The notes under the pieces: generated by a model
What the model saw: the letters and a program-made list of their open reading frames with translations, nothing else
Databases searched by the model: none
What the model was told of the DNA's origin: nothing
Program-made: the position numbers and the translations under genes
Shown here: positions 54,369 to 62,706 of the stretch, piece after piece
How the letters are laid out: every line of letters begins with the position of its first letter
How positions within the stretch are numbered: the stretch's first letter is position 1
DNA from: an uncultured Lachnospiraceae bacterium
Lineage (GTDB): Bacteria > Bacillota > Clostridia > Lachnospirales > Lachnospiraceae
Length of the DNA stretch: 64,000 nt
Assembly: GCA_951800685.1 (NCBI GenBank)
Contig: CATOJY010000002.1
Coordinates: 1 to 64,000, forward strand
Direction: 5' to 3'

Positions 54369-55103
54369 ATGGGCAGGAATATTATCATAACCGGCGCGTC
54401 TTCCGATCTGGGCATGGCCTACATCAGGGAGAAAGGGCAGGAATATACAAAGATCATAGCGCATTATCATCATCTGAATGATAAATTGATAGAACTTCGG
54501 GAAAGCTATGGGGAGCGGATTGTGCCAGTGCAGGCGGATTTCGGAAACAGTGAGGAAGTACGGAATTTTATTGTAGCGATAAAAGAAGCGGATATTGTGC
54601 CTACGCATATCCTGCATCTTGCCGCTGTGCCGGCTGGAAGCGTCAGATTTCACAAAAGTAAGATAGAAGAGTATGAGAAGATGATGCAGGTGTCGCTCTA
54701 TAGCATTGTGGAAATTCTGAAAGCTTTTCTGCCTGCTATGCAGAAGGCGAGATATGGCAGGATAGTGTTTATGCTGTCAGCTTATGTCAAGATCCTGGAT
54801 CCTAAATTCGCAGCGCCGTATGTGGCGGCTAAATACGCGCTTCTTGGATTGATGAAAGATCTTGCGGCGGAGTATGCGGCGAAGGGAATCACGGTAAATG
54901 GAATCTCCCCGCAGATGATTGAGACGAAGTTTATACGGGACATCCCGGAATTGATTGTAGAACAGCAGCGTCTTGCGGGGCCCTTGCAGAGACTTCTGGG
55001 AACGGAGGATATTCTTCCGGCTATGCATATGCTGCTCTCTGACGATGCGGCAGCAGTCACAGGAGAAAATCTTGCGATTACCGGGGGAAATTATATATTA
55101 TGA
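54369..55103 (+). CDS. Short-chain dehydrogenase/reductase (FabG-like)
   Basis: 244 residues. NADP-binding 'TGASSDLG' is at residues 8-15, the catalytic serine is in 'VFMLSAY', Tyr151-x3-Lys155 in 'PYVAAKYAL', and 'GITVNGISPQMIETKF' follows the active site. It resembles 3-oxoacyl-ACP reductases. With the ACP and MaoC hydratase it suggests reductive processing of an ACP-bound acyl group, or a sugar-modifying oxidoreductase. The start follows GAAAGGGATCGTT. The stop overlaps the next GT4 start by four bases. Confidence 0.9.
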   Translation: MGRNIIITGASSDLGMAYIREKGQEYTKIIAHYHHLNDKLIELRESYGERIVPVQADFGNSEEVRNFIVAIKEADIVPTHILHLAAVPAGSVRFHKSKIEEYEKMMQVSLYSIVEILKAFLPAMQKARYGRIVFMLSAYVKILDPKFAAPYVAAKYALLGLMKDLAAEYAAKGITVNGISPQMIETKFIRDIPELIVEQQRLAGPLQRLLGTEDILPAMHMLLSDDAAAVTGENLAITGGNYIL

Positions 55104-56203
55104 CAAGGAAGATTACGTTTCATTTAAACTGTCTGGAGCAGGGGGGCGCAGAACGTGTGGTCACCAACCTTGCAAACCGGTTTGTACAGGAAGGGTATCA
55201 GGTCATTATTGCCACAGAGTGGTATGGGGAGAATGAATTTGAGACTGATCCAAGAGTGAGACGCGTCCATGTAGGACTGCGTGAAGGGGATGAAAAAAAA
55301 CACAGGTTAGTACAGTTTTTGCTTCGCGTAAGATACTTAAGACAGTTTCTGAAGGAAGAGAAGCCGGATATTCTGATCCCTTTTGCAAGGAAGGCATTGT
55401 ATCGGGGATTAATGGCGGCCTATTTCCTGAAAATCCCGGTGTTAATTTCCATTCGGACAGATCCGGCAGGACATTACGAGGAGCGGTCAGATAAAATACA
55501 GATTCCGCTGCTTTTTCCGAGAGCAGATGGATGCGTCTTTCAGACGGAAGGGGCAAGAGAGTTTTTTGCACCGAGACTGCAGAAGAATTCAAGGATTATC
55601 TTAAATCCTATTAACCCCAAATATATCGGTGTGCCTATGCCGGCAGTCAGGACGAAGACCGTGGTGCAGTCGGGGCGGCTTGTGGATTTCAAAAACCAGC
55701 CGATGCTGATTCGGGCTTTTGCAAAAGTACATGCAAAACATCCGGACTATGATCTGAAGATCTATGGAGGCGATTCTTTTGACGGGACCAAAGAAATTTT
55801 AGAGGGACTGATCGAGGAATTACAGGCTGGAGAGTATATTCATTTAATGGGTGCAAGTGACAGCCTGGAAAGGGAATTGGCGGATGCGGCCTTGTTCGCT
55901 TTCACATCCGACTGGGAAGGGCTTCCTAATGCACTGATGGAAGCGATGGCGCTGGGACTCCCTATTGTGGCTACGGATTGTCCCTGTGGCGGTCCACGGA
56001 CGATCATGACCCATGAAGTGGATGGACTCTTGATTCCGATCAAGGATCAGCAGGCGCTTGAAGAGGGTATAAACCGGCTGATCGAGGACCGGGAATTGGC
56101 AGAGCGTTTGGGATGCGAGGCAAGAAAGATTGCCGGCAGAGCGAATGACCAGGCAATTTATGAACAGTGGAGAGAGTACATTGAGGAGCTTTGCGGAGCA
56201 TGA
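55100..56203 (+). CDS. Family 4 glycosyltransferase (PglJ/AmsD-like)
   Basis: 367 residues, GT-B. 'HLNCLEQGGAERVVTNLANRF' at the N-terminus, 'VLISIRTDPAGHYE', 'VVQSGRLVDFKNQPMLIRAF', and 'FTSDWEGLPNALMEAMALGLPIVATDCPCGGP' (in parts) identify the group that includes GalNAc-transferring enzymes of N- and O-glycan loci. ATGA overlap with the SDR gene indicates coupled translation. It is the last gene before the terminator at 56.38 kb and so closes the operon begun at 30.25 kb. Confidence 0.9.
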   Translation: MTRKITFHLNCLEQGGAERVVTNLANRFVQEGYQVIIATEWYGENEFETDPRVRRVHVGLREGDEKKHRLVQFLLRVRYLRQFLKEEKPDILIPFARKALYRGLMAAYFLKIPVLISIRTDPAGHYEERSDKIQIPLLFPRADGCVFQTEGAREFFAPRLQKNSRIILNPINPKYIGVPMPAVRTKTVVQSGRLVDFKNQPMLIRAFAKVHAKHPDYDLKIYGGDSFDGTKEILEGLIEELQAGEYIHLMGASDSLERELADAALFAFTSDWEGLPNALMEAMALGLPIVATDCPCGGPRTIMTHEVDGLLIPIKDQQALEEGINRLIEDRELAERLGCEARKIAGRANDQAIYEQWREYIEELCGA

Positions 56204-56378
56204 AGATCAGCAAACAGCTGCAAGGTGTTTACAAAAAATTCATTTTATGTTCGTTGAATGTTCTCTGCCTTTTGGGTATATTATAAATAGTGAATTGATT
56301 GTTTTTTTATCACGCAATGGAGTAAGGGCCGGCTTTGGCTTAGCGGTAAAATAAACGTGACCGAATGATGAGCGTTAT

Positions 56379-56406
56379 TGGGAGGGCGGATGCTCTCCCA
56401 TTTTTT
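56379..56406 (+). terminator. Intrinsic terminator of the 30-56 kb operon
   Basis: TGGGAG (56379-56384) pairs with CTCCCA (56395-56400) across a 10-base loop and is followed directly by TTTTTT (56401-56406). It lies about 175 bases after the last GT4 stop and is the clearest intrinsic terminator in the window. Confidence 0.75.
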
Positions 56407-56454
56407 CTGAGAAGCATTGTGATCCACTTCTTAGGAAAATTTGAGAAAAAATGG

Positions 56455-56483
56455 TAGACCATATAACTGTCTGCTGTTACAAT
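56455..56483 (+). promoter_or_regulatory. Weak promoter candidate ahead of the deacetylase-like gene
   Basis: TAGACC at 56455-56460, 17-base spacer, TACAAT at 56478-56483. The match is moderate. A promoter is needed here because a terminator lies just upstream. The leader would be about 120 bases. Confidence 0.35.
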
Positions 56484-56608
56484 TTTATTATGGGTATTCT
56501 ATTTGTATTTCTTATAGAAGCCATATTGATCATAGCCATGTTTATTTATGATTGTTAAGAAGGAAGCATTTTTCGGATAGGCAAAATACATAAAAGTGAG
56601 GAAATAAT

Positions 56609-57367
56609 ATGTTTTCATACGACGATTACAGAGAGATCATCAGAATCATCCAAGCCACGGGAAGACACTGTGGGTATGCCGAAGCGTTAGGCAAGGAACA
56701 GTTTGTCATTATGCGCCATGATGTGGAATACAGCGTTGACCGCGCATATCAGATGTCTAAAGTGGAGCAGAGCATGGATTTTGTATCCACATATTTCTTC
56801 CAATGGACGAATAATTCCTACAATATTCTTTCCAGAAGGAATATGGATATGATCAAGGATATGCATGAGAGAGGGCAGCATATCGGTCTGCATTTTGCCT
56901 TAAATGGTATGACAGATATGCAGCAGGTGCGCAAAAGAATCCAGATGGAGGTTGAGATTTTAAGCGAGATGTTCGGATTTGAGATCACGGAATTCTCTGT
57001 ACACCGGCCGTCGAAAGATATTCTACGTGAGAATATAAAGCTGGAAGGAATTCTGAATGCTTATCAGGACGATTTCTTTACCTTTGCGGATAAAATAACG
57101 GATGATACAGAATTGAAGATCAAATACATGTCAGATGCAAACCATATCTGGCGTTATGGTTATCCGGACAAGGATAATATCACGAGTTATGATAAGGTAC
57201 AGATCTTGACACATCCTTTTGCATGGAGTAAGAAAGGGTGTAACAATTTTGAGAATTACAGGATGCTGTTGCAGGAGAAATATGTAGAACTGGTAGAATC
57301 CGTGGACCATGAGTGTAAGGATTTTGGGGAGTATAAGGAATACTTTCTGGAGAAAGATGTACGATAG
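56609..57367 (+). CDS. Polysaccharide deacetylase (NodB-fold)-like protein
   Basis: 252 residues without signal peptide, so cytoplasmic. 'FVIMRHDVEYSVDRAY' (His37, Asp38) matches the first metal/catalytic motif of the carbohydrate esterase 4 fold, 'GQHIGLHFALNG' and 'EFSVHRPSKD' the following ones, and 'VQILTHPFAWS' the last. It is like WbmS-type proteins of O-antigen loci rather than secreted peptidoglycan deacetylases. It may de-N-acetylate a nucleotide sugar or lipid-linked sugar, freeing an amine for formylation or ATP-grasp ligation. GTGAGGAAAT precedes the ATG. The following 156-base gap contains no recognised gene. Confidence 0.8.
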   Translation: MFSYDDYREIIRIIQATGRHCGYAEALGKEQFVIMRHDVEYSVDRAYQMSKVEQSMDFVSTYFFQWTNNSYNILSRRNMDMIKDMHERGQHIGLHFALNGMTDMQQVRKRIQMEVEILSEMFGFEITEFSVHRPSKDILRENIKLEGILNAYQDDFFTFADKITDDTELKIKYMSDANHIWRYGYPDKDNITSYDKVQILTHPFAWSKKGCNNFENYRMLLQEKYVELVESVDHECKDFGEYKEYFLEKDVR

Positions 57368-57523
57368 GAAATGCTTTAAACACTATGGCGGCAGTATTTG
57401 CCGCCTGTTAGGTGCAAAAGGTTTCAGAGGATGTCTGAAAGCTGGACATGTTCCGTGCTGGAAAGCGTGTCTGAGGGGCAGACCTATGAAGTTTGATGTG
57501 GAGAATGACAGAGGGAACCGATT

Positions 57524-59425
57524 ATGTGTGGAATATGCGGATATATCAGTAAGAAAAAGATAACGCTTGAGCAGCTGAGGGCAATGAATGATACTATGTA
57601 CCATAGGGGCCCGGATGACAGTGGGGAAGAGATTTATGAGATGGCAGGCGGCTGGCAGGTGGGATTTGCACAGAGGAGACTGTCGATCTTAGATCTGTCT
57701 GCTCTGGGGCATCAGCCGATGCATTCCTCAAATGATCGGATCTGTGTGGTATATAATGGCGAAATCTATAATTTTAAGGAATTGAAAGCGGAACTGGCGG
57801 ACTATTCCTTCCGGTCTGATTGCGACACGGAAGTGATCATAGCCGCTTATTTAAAATGGGGCATACGGTGTATAGAGAGATTTAATGGGATGTTTGCCAT
57901 AGCGCTCTATGACAGGGAGACGGAGGAAATCTATCTTGTGCGTGACCGGATCGGCAAGAAGCCTCTGTATTATTGGTATGAGAATGGAAATCTGGTATTT
58001 GCTTCAGAGTTGAAGCCGATTATGAAATATCCTGGATTTGCGGGAGAGATCGAGAGACGTGTACTGTCCAGATATCTGTTCCAGCAGTATATTAACGCGC
58101 CGGAGAGCATTTATAAGCAAGTGTACAAAGTAGAGCCGGGAGCTGTACTTAAATTTCACAATGGGCAGATCAAGACATGGAAGTATTGGGATATCAAGCA
58201 GGTCTATCATCATGCGCAGGCAGAGGTGATAGATGATTATGAGGAGGCTAAAGAGCAGCTCAAAGATCTTCTTAAGAAGTCGGTGAAAATGCGGATGATT
58301 GCAGACGTTCCTCTGGGTACTTTTTTGAGCGGCGGTTATGATTCTACGCTGATTACAGCATTGGCGCAGGAGTGTTCGGATAGGCCTGTGAGAACCTTTT
58401 CGATAGGATTCCATGAGGAGAAATACAACGAGGCAAAATATGCCAAAGCGGTGGCAGAGCATCTGGGAACGAATCATACAGAGCTTTATATCGGAGAGAA
58501 GGATATGTTTGATTTGGTGGAGAGCATTCCGAAGTACTACGATGAACCGTTCGCGGACAGTTCCCAGATCGCAACGATGATGGTGTCGAAACTTGCGAGA
58601 GAGTATGTGACGGTCGCTTTGTCAGGTGATGGCGGAGATGAATTCTTCTGTGGTTATAATATTTATGAGAATGTGAAACAGGCGCAAATGCTTGACAGCC
58701 TGGGCGGTATGGTACATGGGCTGTGTTGTCTTCCGGGCTTGAAACAGATGCATGTTGAGGACCGGCTGCCGTTCAAAGTGCGAGTGATCGCCGGAAACCG
58801 TGAGAGGGAGAGTAAAACACAGTTTGGCGCGGGCAATTATATCACGAAAGCAAAAGCTATGGTCAAGGAATTGGCGGAACAGACGGGACAGGAGGCGCTG
58901 CCGATTCACTATCTGACGGAGAGCAGTTATGGCGTGAAGGACTGGCAGATTAGAAGAATGCTGCTGGACATGGATACTTATCTGCCTGGCGATATTTTAT
59001 GTAAAGTAGACCGAGCGGCTATGAAATATTCATTAGAATCCAGATGTCCGATCCTGGACAAAGAGGTGATGGAATGTTCCTTCCGGATACCACACAAATA
59101 TAAGTATGCGGGAGGCAGCAAGAAGTATATCCTGAAAGACATTACTTATGATTATGTGCCAAAGCAATTACTGGAGCGGCCGAAAGTCGGATTTGGCGTA
59201 CCGTTGGACCAGTGGCTGCGCGGTCCGCTTAGAGAACAGTTATTAGCTTACAGTAGTTATGATTATCTGAAAAAGCAAGACATTTTTGACGCGAAATATG
59301 TATCCGATCTGATCGGAAGCTATATTAAGACAGGAGATGCAGGCCCGGCGACGGGAGCGAATTACTCGAAACTGACCTGGTCCTTCTTTGTATTCCAGCA
59401 GTGGTATCAGGCGTATTATCTATAG
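57524..59425 (+). CDS. asnB: Asparagine synthetase-type glutamine amidotransferase (AsnB family), copy 1
   Basis: 633 residues. An N-terminal class II glutaminase domain starts with the nucleophile Cys2 ('MCGICGYISKK') and has 'YHRGPDDSG' and 'YNGEIYNF'. The synthetase domain has the PP-loop 'SGGYDST' starting at residue 269 and 'SGDGGDEFFCGY'. In surface-polysaccharide loci such proteins (for example WbpS in Pseudomonas) amidate the C6 carboxyl of uronic acid sugars. The UDP-GalNAcA genes at 39-43 kb would supply such a sugar. AGAGGG precedes the ATG. A weak hairpin (AGGAA 59424-59428, TTCCT 59435-59439, then TTGTTTT) at its end may stop transcription. Confidence 0.92.
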   Translation: MCGICGYISKKKITLEQLRAMNDTMYHRGPDDSGEEIYEMAGGWQVGFAQRRLSILDLSALGHQPMHSSNDRICVVYNGEIYNFKELKAELADYSFRSDCDTEVIIAAYLKWGIRCIERFNGMFAIALYDRETEEIYLVRDRIGKKPLYYWYENGNLVFASELKPIMKYPGFAGEIERRVLSRYLFQQYINAPESIYKQVYKVEPGAVLKFHNGQIKTWKYWDIKQVYHHAQAEVIDDYEEAKEQLKDLLKKSVKMRMIADVPLGTFLSGGYDSTLITALAQECSDRPVRTFSIGFHEEKYNEAKYAKAVAEHLGTNHTELYIGEKDMFDLVESIPKYYDEPFADSSQIATMMVSKLAREYVTVALSGDGGDEFFCGYNIYENVKQAQMLDSLGGMVHGLCCLPGLKQMHVEDRLPFKVRVIAGNRERESKTQFGAGNYITKAKAMVKELAEQTGQEALPIHYLTESSYGVKDWQIRRMLLDMDTYLPGDILCKVDRAAMKYSLESRCPILDKEVMECSFRIPHKYKYAGGSKKYILKDITYDYVPKQLLERPKVGFGVPLDQWLRGPLREQLLAYSSYDYLKKQDIFDAKYVSDLIGSYIKTGDAGPATGANYSKLTWSFFVFQQWYQAYYL

Positions 59426-60183
59426 GAAAGAATGTTCCTTTGTTTTGTGGTACAGTTTTGAATTTGGAAAATACATGTTATTTAAATAGAGGCAGATTTC
59501 TGCTGGGCAGGCAAATGACGGCAGCTGTAAAAATAACAGGGTATTTACAGCATGAATTTTGCTATCTATAACAAGAGATATTGTATTGGATAAGATGGGA
59601 AGCGGCGTAGCTATACGACAAAATCTGCATCAGAGAAAACAGTGGAATTGGGATAGAAGGGACTGTATGAGACCTGTTTCTATATGGTTTTATGGATATG
59701 AAAACAAGATAGCATGAGTTACTGTAAAGCGGAATGATAGAAAACAGATAGAGATACAAGATTATTTTTGCATGAATAACCGTGCAAAGTGGAAAGGGTA
59801 AATTTTAAGATTGTTATATGCAGATTTTATTATTTGAACAAAATAAAATCGATATCAGAGAGGAAAAGAAGAAGAAACAGTCAGAAATAATGTAGTTGGC
59901 TGTGAGAAAAAGATTTCAGAGAGTAAGGAATAAAATGGGTGTAAAACGACCTGTTTTGTAACTGATGAAATGCTATAATTAGCAGAATATTATATCGTAA
60001 ACAAGAAGATAGAAAAGGCGAATAATGAGAAAACAATATGAATTGCGCACACAATTTAAAAGAAGAAAAGAAATAAAGATTTAATAAAAAGCATGATTTT
60101 GGAGAAATTTGCAGGAAAAAGGAGAAGAAAAATGCAAAAACACTCCTTTTAAAAGATAAAATGAAGGATTTTATGCAAAAGCT
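59426..60183. other. 758-base AT-rich intergenic region
   Basis: No convincing gene on either strand. It is visibly richer in A and T than the coding sequence on both sides. It contains an 11-base inverted repeat (AAAATCTGCAT at 59620-59630, ATGCAGATTTT at 59818-59828), an AT-rich near-palindrome at about 59824-59849, and the extended -10 promoter at 59971-59979. Just before the next gene, ATG 60173 opens a four-codon frame whose TGA overlaps the gene's ATG. It may be a long regulatory leader or a recombination joint. Confidence 0.6.
59971..59979 (+). promoter_or_regulatory. Extended -10 promoter ahead of the 60.2 kb glycosyltransferase
   Basis: TGC directly followed by TATAAT (59974-59979) is a TGn-TATAAT extended -10 element with a perfect hexamer. 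The -35 region (CTGTTT about 17 bases upstream) is poor, as is allowed with an extended -10. It would give a leader of roughly 200 bases. Confidence 0.55.
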
Positions 60184-61296
60184 ATGAAAAAGGTCGAAAA
60201 GAAAAAATACTTGTGTTTCTATATAGGATCCCTGCATAAAGGAGGAGCGGAACGTGTATTCGTAAATCTGGCAGAGTATTTCCACAAAAAAGGATATCGG
60301 GTGACTATGGTTACACAATACCAGTTCCAGCCGGAAGAAGAGTATGTTTTGCCAGAAGGTGTGAGAAGAATCTTATCAGACCTCACGGAAGAAGAATTGA
60401 GTAACAGCCGTATTATTAATTTCTGGCGCCGGGTGTGCAAACTGCATCGGATATGGAAGAGGGAAAAGCCAAACCTTGTGTTATCTTGCATTGGCAAGAA
60501 CAATTTCATGACGGTTGTTACGACAATGTTTACGAGAACAAGGGCTGTGGTATCGGTGGTGGGAGAAGCCAGGGAAGAGTATCCAAATCGTTTGATGCGT
60601 ATGCTGGCAAATTTGTTGTTTCCATTAGCATCGGGTGTTATCTTACAGACAGAACGCTCCCGTTATTTTTTCCATAAGCGAGTACAGCGCCGTGCGGTCA
60701 TTCTGCCGAATTCGTTGAATCCCGATTTCATAAGGCCGCGTTATGAGGGACAGCGGGAGAAAAGAATCGTCTCTGTAGGACGCATGGATGCTAACAAGAA
60801 TCATGAGATGATGATTCGTGCATTTGCCTCTCTGGCCAGCCGGTACCCGGAGTATACCCTTACAATTTATGGCGATGGAGAATTGCGGGACAGTCTGGAA
60901 CAATTAGCGGAGGAACTGGGCGTAGCGGACAGGATATTCCTGCCGGGTGTGATTCCTGATGTGGCAAAGAAGATTGAGAAAGCAGCTCTTTTTCTGCTGA
61001 CTTCCTATTCAGAGGGAGTTTCCAATGCATTGATTGAGGCTCTGGCGACGGGCCTTCCGGTTATTTCCACAGATGTGCCTAGTGGGGGAACGGCGGAGTT
61101 GATGACGGATGAGGTCAATGGGCTGATCATTCCGCCGGGGGATGGGCAGGCGTTAGAGAAAGCGATGGACCGGCTGCTGGGAGATCCAGCCTATGCGGAT
61201 AGACTGGGTATAGAGGCGGCAAAGATACAAAAGCGGCTTGCACCGGAGAGGGTTAATGCGTTGTGGCAGGCGTATTTTGAGAGGATTATGGCGTAA
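60184..61296 (+). CDS. Family 4 glycosyltransferase
   Basis: 370 residues, GT-B. 'CFYIGSLHKGGAERVFVNLAEYF' opens the acceptor half; 'RIVSVGRMDANKNHEMMIRAF', 'FLPGVIPDVAKKIEKAALFLLTS' (in parts) and 'GVSNALIEALATGLPVISTDVP' make up the donor half. The first 30 or so codons are unusually A-rich, like the leader before it. The nearest ribosome-like site, AAGGA at 60164-60168, is ideally spaced for the overlapping four-codon frame at 60173 rather than for this ATG, so reinitiation may be used. No other start is possible because a stop lies at 60157. Confidence 0.88.
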   Translation: MKKVEKKKYLCFYIGSLHKGGAERVFVNLAEYFHKKGYRVTMVTQYQFQPEEEYVLPEGVRRILSDLTEEELSNSRIINFWRRVCKLHRIWKREKPNLVLSCIGKNNFMTVVTTMFTRTRAVVSVVGEAREEYPNRLMRMLANLLFPLASGVILQTERSRYFFHKRVQRRAVILPNSLNPDFIRPRYEGQREKRIVSVGRMDANKNHEMMIRAFASLASRYPEYTLTIYGDGELRDSLEQLAEELGVADRIFLPGVIPDVAKKIEKAALFLLTSYSEGVSNALIEALATGLPVISTDVPSGGTAELMTDEVNGLIIPPGDGQALEKAMDRLLGDPAYADRLGIEAAKIQKRLAPERVNALWQAYFERIMA

Positions 61297-61463
61297 AATA
61301 TTACGAGACCCCTGGCCGGCAAAGAATATAGAAAGATTCTGCAAGAAACACCGTTTGGGAGCAGCGCATGAGGGGCATGAGAGTCCTCTGGGTGTCTTCT
61401 GTGGAGTCCTGGAAATGGTAAGGGCTGCACAAAATAATAATTATAGGAAGTAAAAGAGAAAGT

Positions 61464-62603
61464 ATGATGGAGAAAAGTAAAGTTTCAGACGGCAGTACCG
61501 TGTCAGGAGAGAGGAGAGAGAGACGGAGGAATATAGGAATCGCTGTGCAGGTGATTGTATTCCTAGGTATTTTTCTGCTGCTTTTGGTGCCAGTATCTTA
61601 TATGGTGAGAACCAATGGGGATGTGAAGGATCGGTTTTCGGGGTTCTATGCGGAACGGGATGACACGCTGGATATCGTGATGATCGGATCCAGTCCCGTA
61701 TTTCCTTATTATATATCGCCTAAATTATGGGGGGAGATGGGGATTACTATGTACCCGCTGTCCTCGAATATGCAGCGTCCTGCGGCAATGAAGTATCTGG
61801 TGGAAGAAGCGGAGAAGACACAGTCTCCGGGTCTTTATATTTTTGAAATGCGGATGTTTACCATCGAAGACAGCGGATTGACTGAAAATATGGCTTATAC
61901 CCGCGGAGTGACAGATAACATGAAATATTCACGCCAGAGGATCAGAACGATCCAGGCGCTGGTACCGGAAGCAGACGAAGAAGGAAGGCTCAGTTATTAT
62001 CTGGACATTATAAAATACCACACGAATTGGAAAATGCTGGCGCTGCCGTCAGAGTGGGCGAATATGGCATACCATAAGAGAAGCCCGCTTAAGGGTTATA
62101 CTTTTAAAGATGAGGTGGGACCGCAGCCCATGCCAGACTGTGGCGGAGCGCAGGGAGAGAAAGCGATTCCAGCGGAGCAGGAAGCGTATCTGGTGGACTT
62201 GTTGGATTTCCTGCAAGAGAATAAGGCGGAGGCGTTGTTTATTGTATCTCCCTATGGGGAATCGCTGGAAGAACAGCAGATGTTCAACTATATGGCAGAG
62301 ATCGTATCCTCCTACGGCTATTCTTTTGTAAATATGAATAATTATTATGAGGAGATTGGTATTATTTTTGAAGAAGACTTCGCAGATTACGGCAGCCATA
62401 CGAATGCCATAGGGGCGGAGAAATGTACCGATTTTCTGGAGAAGTATCTGCAGGAGCATTATAAGTTTGCCGATAAGCGTGGGCAAGAACAGTACCAGGA
62501 TTGGGATGAAGCCTATGAACTTTGGCAGGCGCAGATGGAGACGGCGCGTGAAACGATCCGTGACAGGATCGCGCGTGGAGAATATGCGGAGATAGAAGAA
62601 TAA
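61464..62603 (+). CDS. Membrane-anchored SGNH-like protein
   Basis: 379 residues: a basic cytoplasmic N-terminus (about 1-24), one membrane helix (about 25-47) and an extracytoplasmic domain. 'IVMIGSSPVFPYYISPKLW' has the serine of SGNH block I and 'DFADYGSHTNAIGAEK' an Asp/His pair near the C-terminus, so an acyl-transferase or esterase triad is plausible. It resembles AlgJ/DltD-type partners of MBOAT proteins, but no second MBOAT is visible here. It may act with the MBOAT at 48.8 kb or one beyond the window. The C-terminal 45 residues are charged and helical. Confidence 0.7.
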   Translation: MMEKSKVSDGSTVSGERRERRRNIGIAVQVIVFLGIFLLLLVPVSYMVRTNGDVKDRFSGFYAERDDTLDIVMIGSSPVFPYYISPKLWGEMGITMYPLSSNMQRPAAMKYLVEEAEKTQSPGLYIFEMRMFTIEDSGLTENMAYTRGVTDNMKYSRQRIRTIQALVPEADEEGRLSYYLDIIKYHTNWKMLALPSEWANMAYHKRSPLKGYTFKDEVGPQPMPDCGGAQGEKAIPAEQEAYLVDLLDFLQENKAEALFIVSPYGESLEEQQMFNYMAEIVSSYGYSFVNMNNYYEEIGIIFEEDFADYGSHTNAIGAEKCTDFLEKYLQEHYKFADKRGQEQYQDWDEAYELWQAQMETARETIRDRIARGEYAEIEE

Positions 62604-62706
62604 GGCATGGAGGTACTCAGCTAGGCGATGTGTCACCAAAAGCAGTGGACAGCATGTGTTGTCTGAGAGCACTGACAAAAGTGAGAAGTAAGAGAGGGAA
62701 AGAATT

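Larger units (their letters stand above)
56204..56608. other. 405-base intergenic region with terminator and promoter
   Basis: AT-rich gap between the long operon and the deacetylase-like gene. It holds the terminator at 56379-56406 and a weak promoter candidate at 56455-56483. A 22-codon frame at 56490-56558 (MGILFVFLIEAILIIAMFIY plus two residues) encodes a purely hydrophobic peptide but has no ribosome site. Nothing else is recognised. Confidence 0.6.

Noticed and set aside
56130..56354. 74-residue frame over the end of the last GT4 of the long operon
   Set aside because: Its first part is out of frame inside the GT4 coding region, and the rest has no coding character.
57368..57523. Short frames between the deacetylase-like gene and asnB
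   Set aside because: They overlap the ends of both genes out of frame and have no ribosome site or similarity; shadows.
59881..60318. 145-residue minus-strand frame in the AT-rich gap
   Set aside because: Very rich in Phe and Ser, as antisense of A-rich sequence would be, and it overlaps the first 135 bases of a clear glycosyltransferase gene. No start signal.
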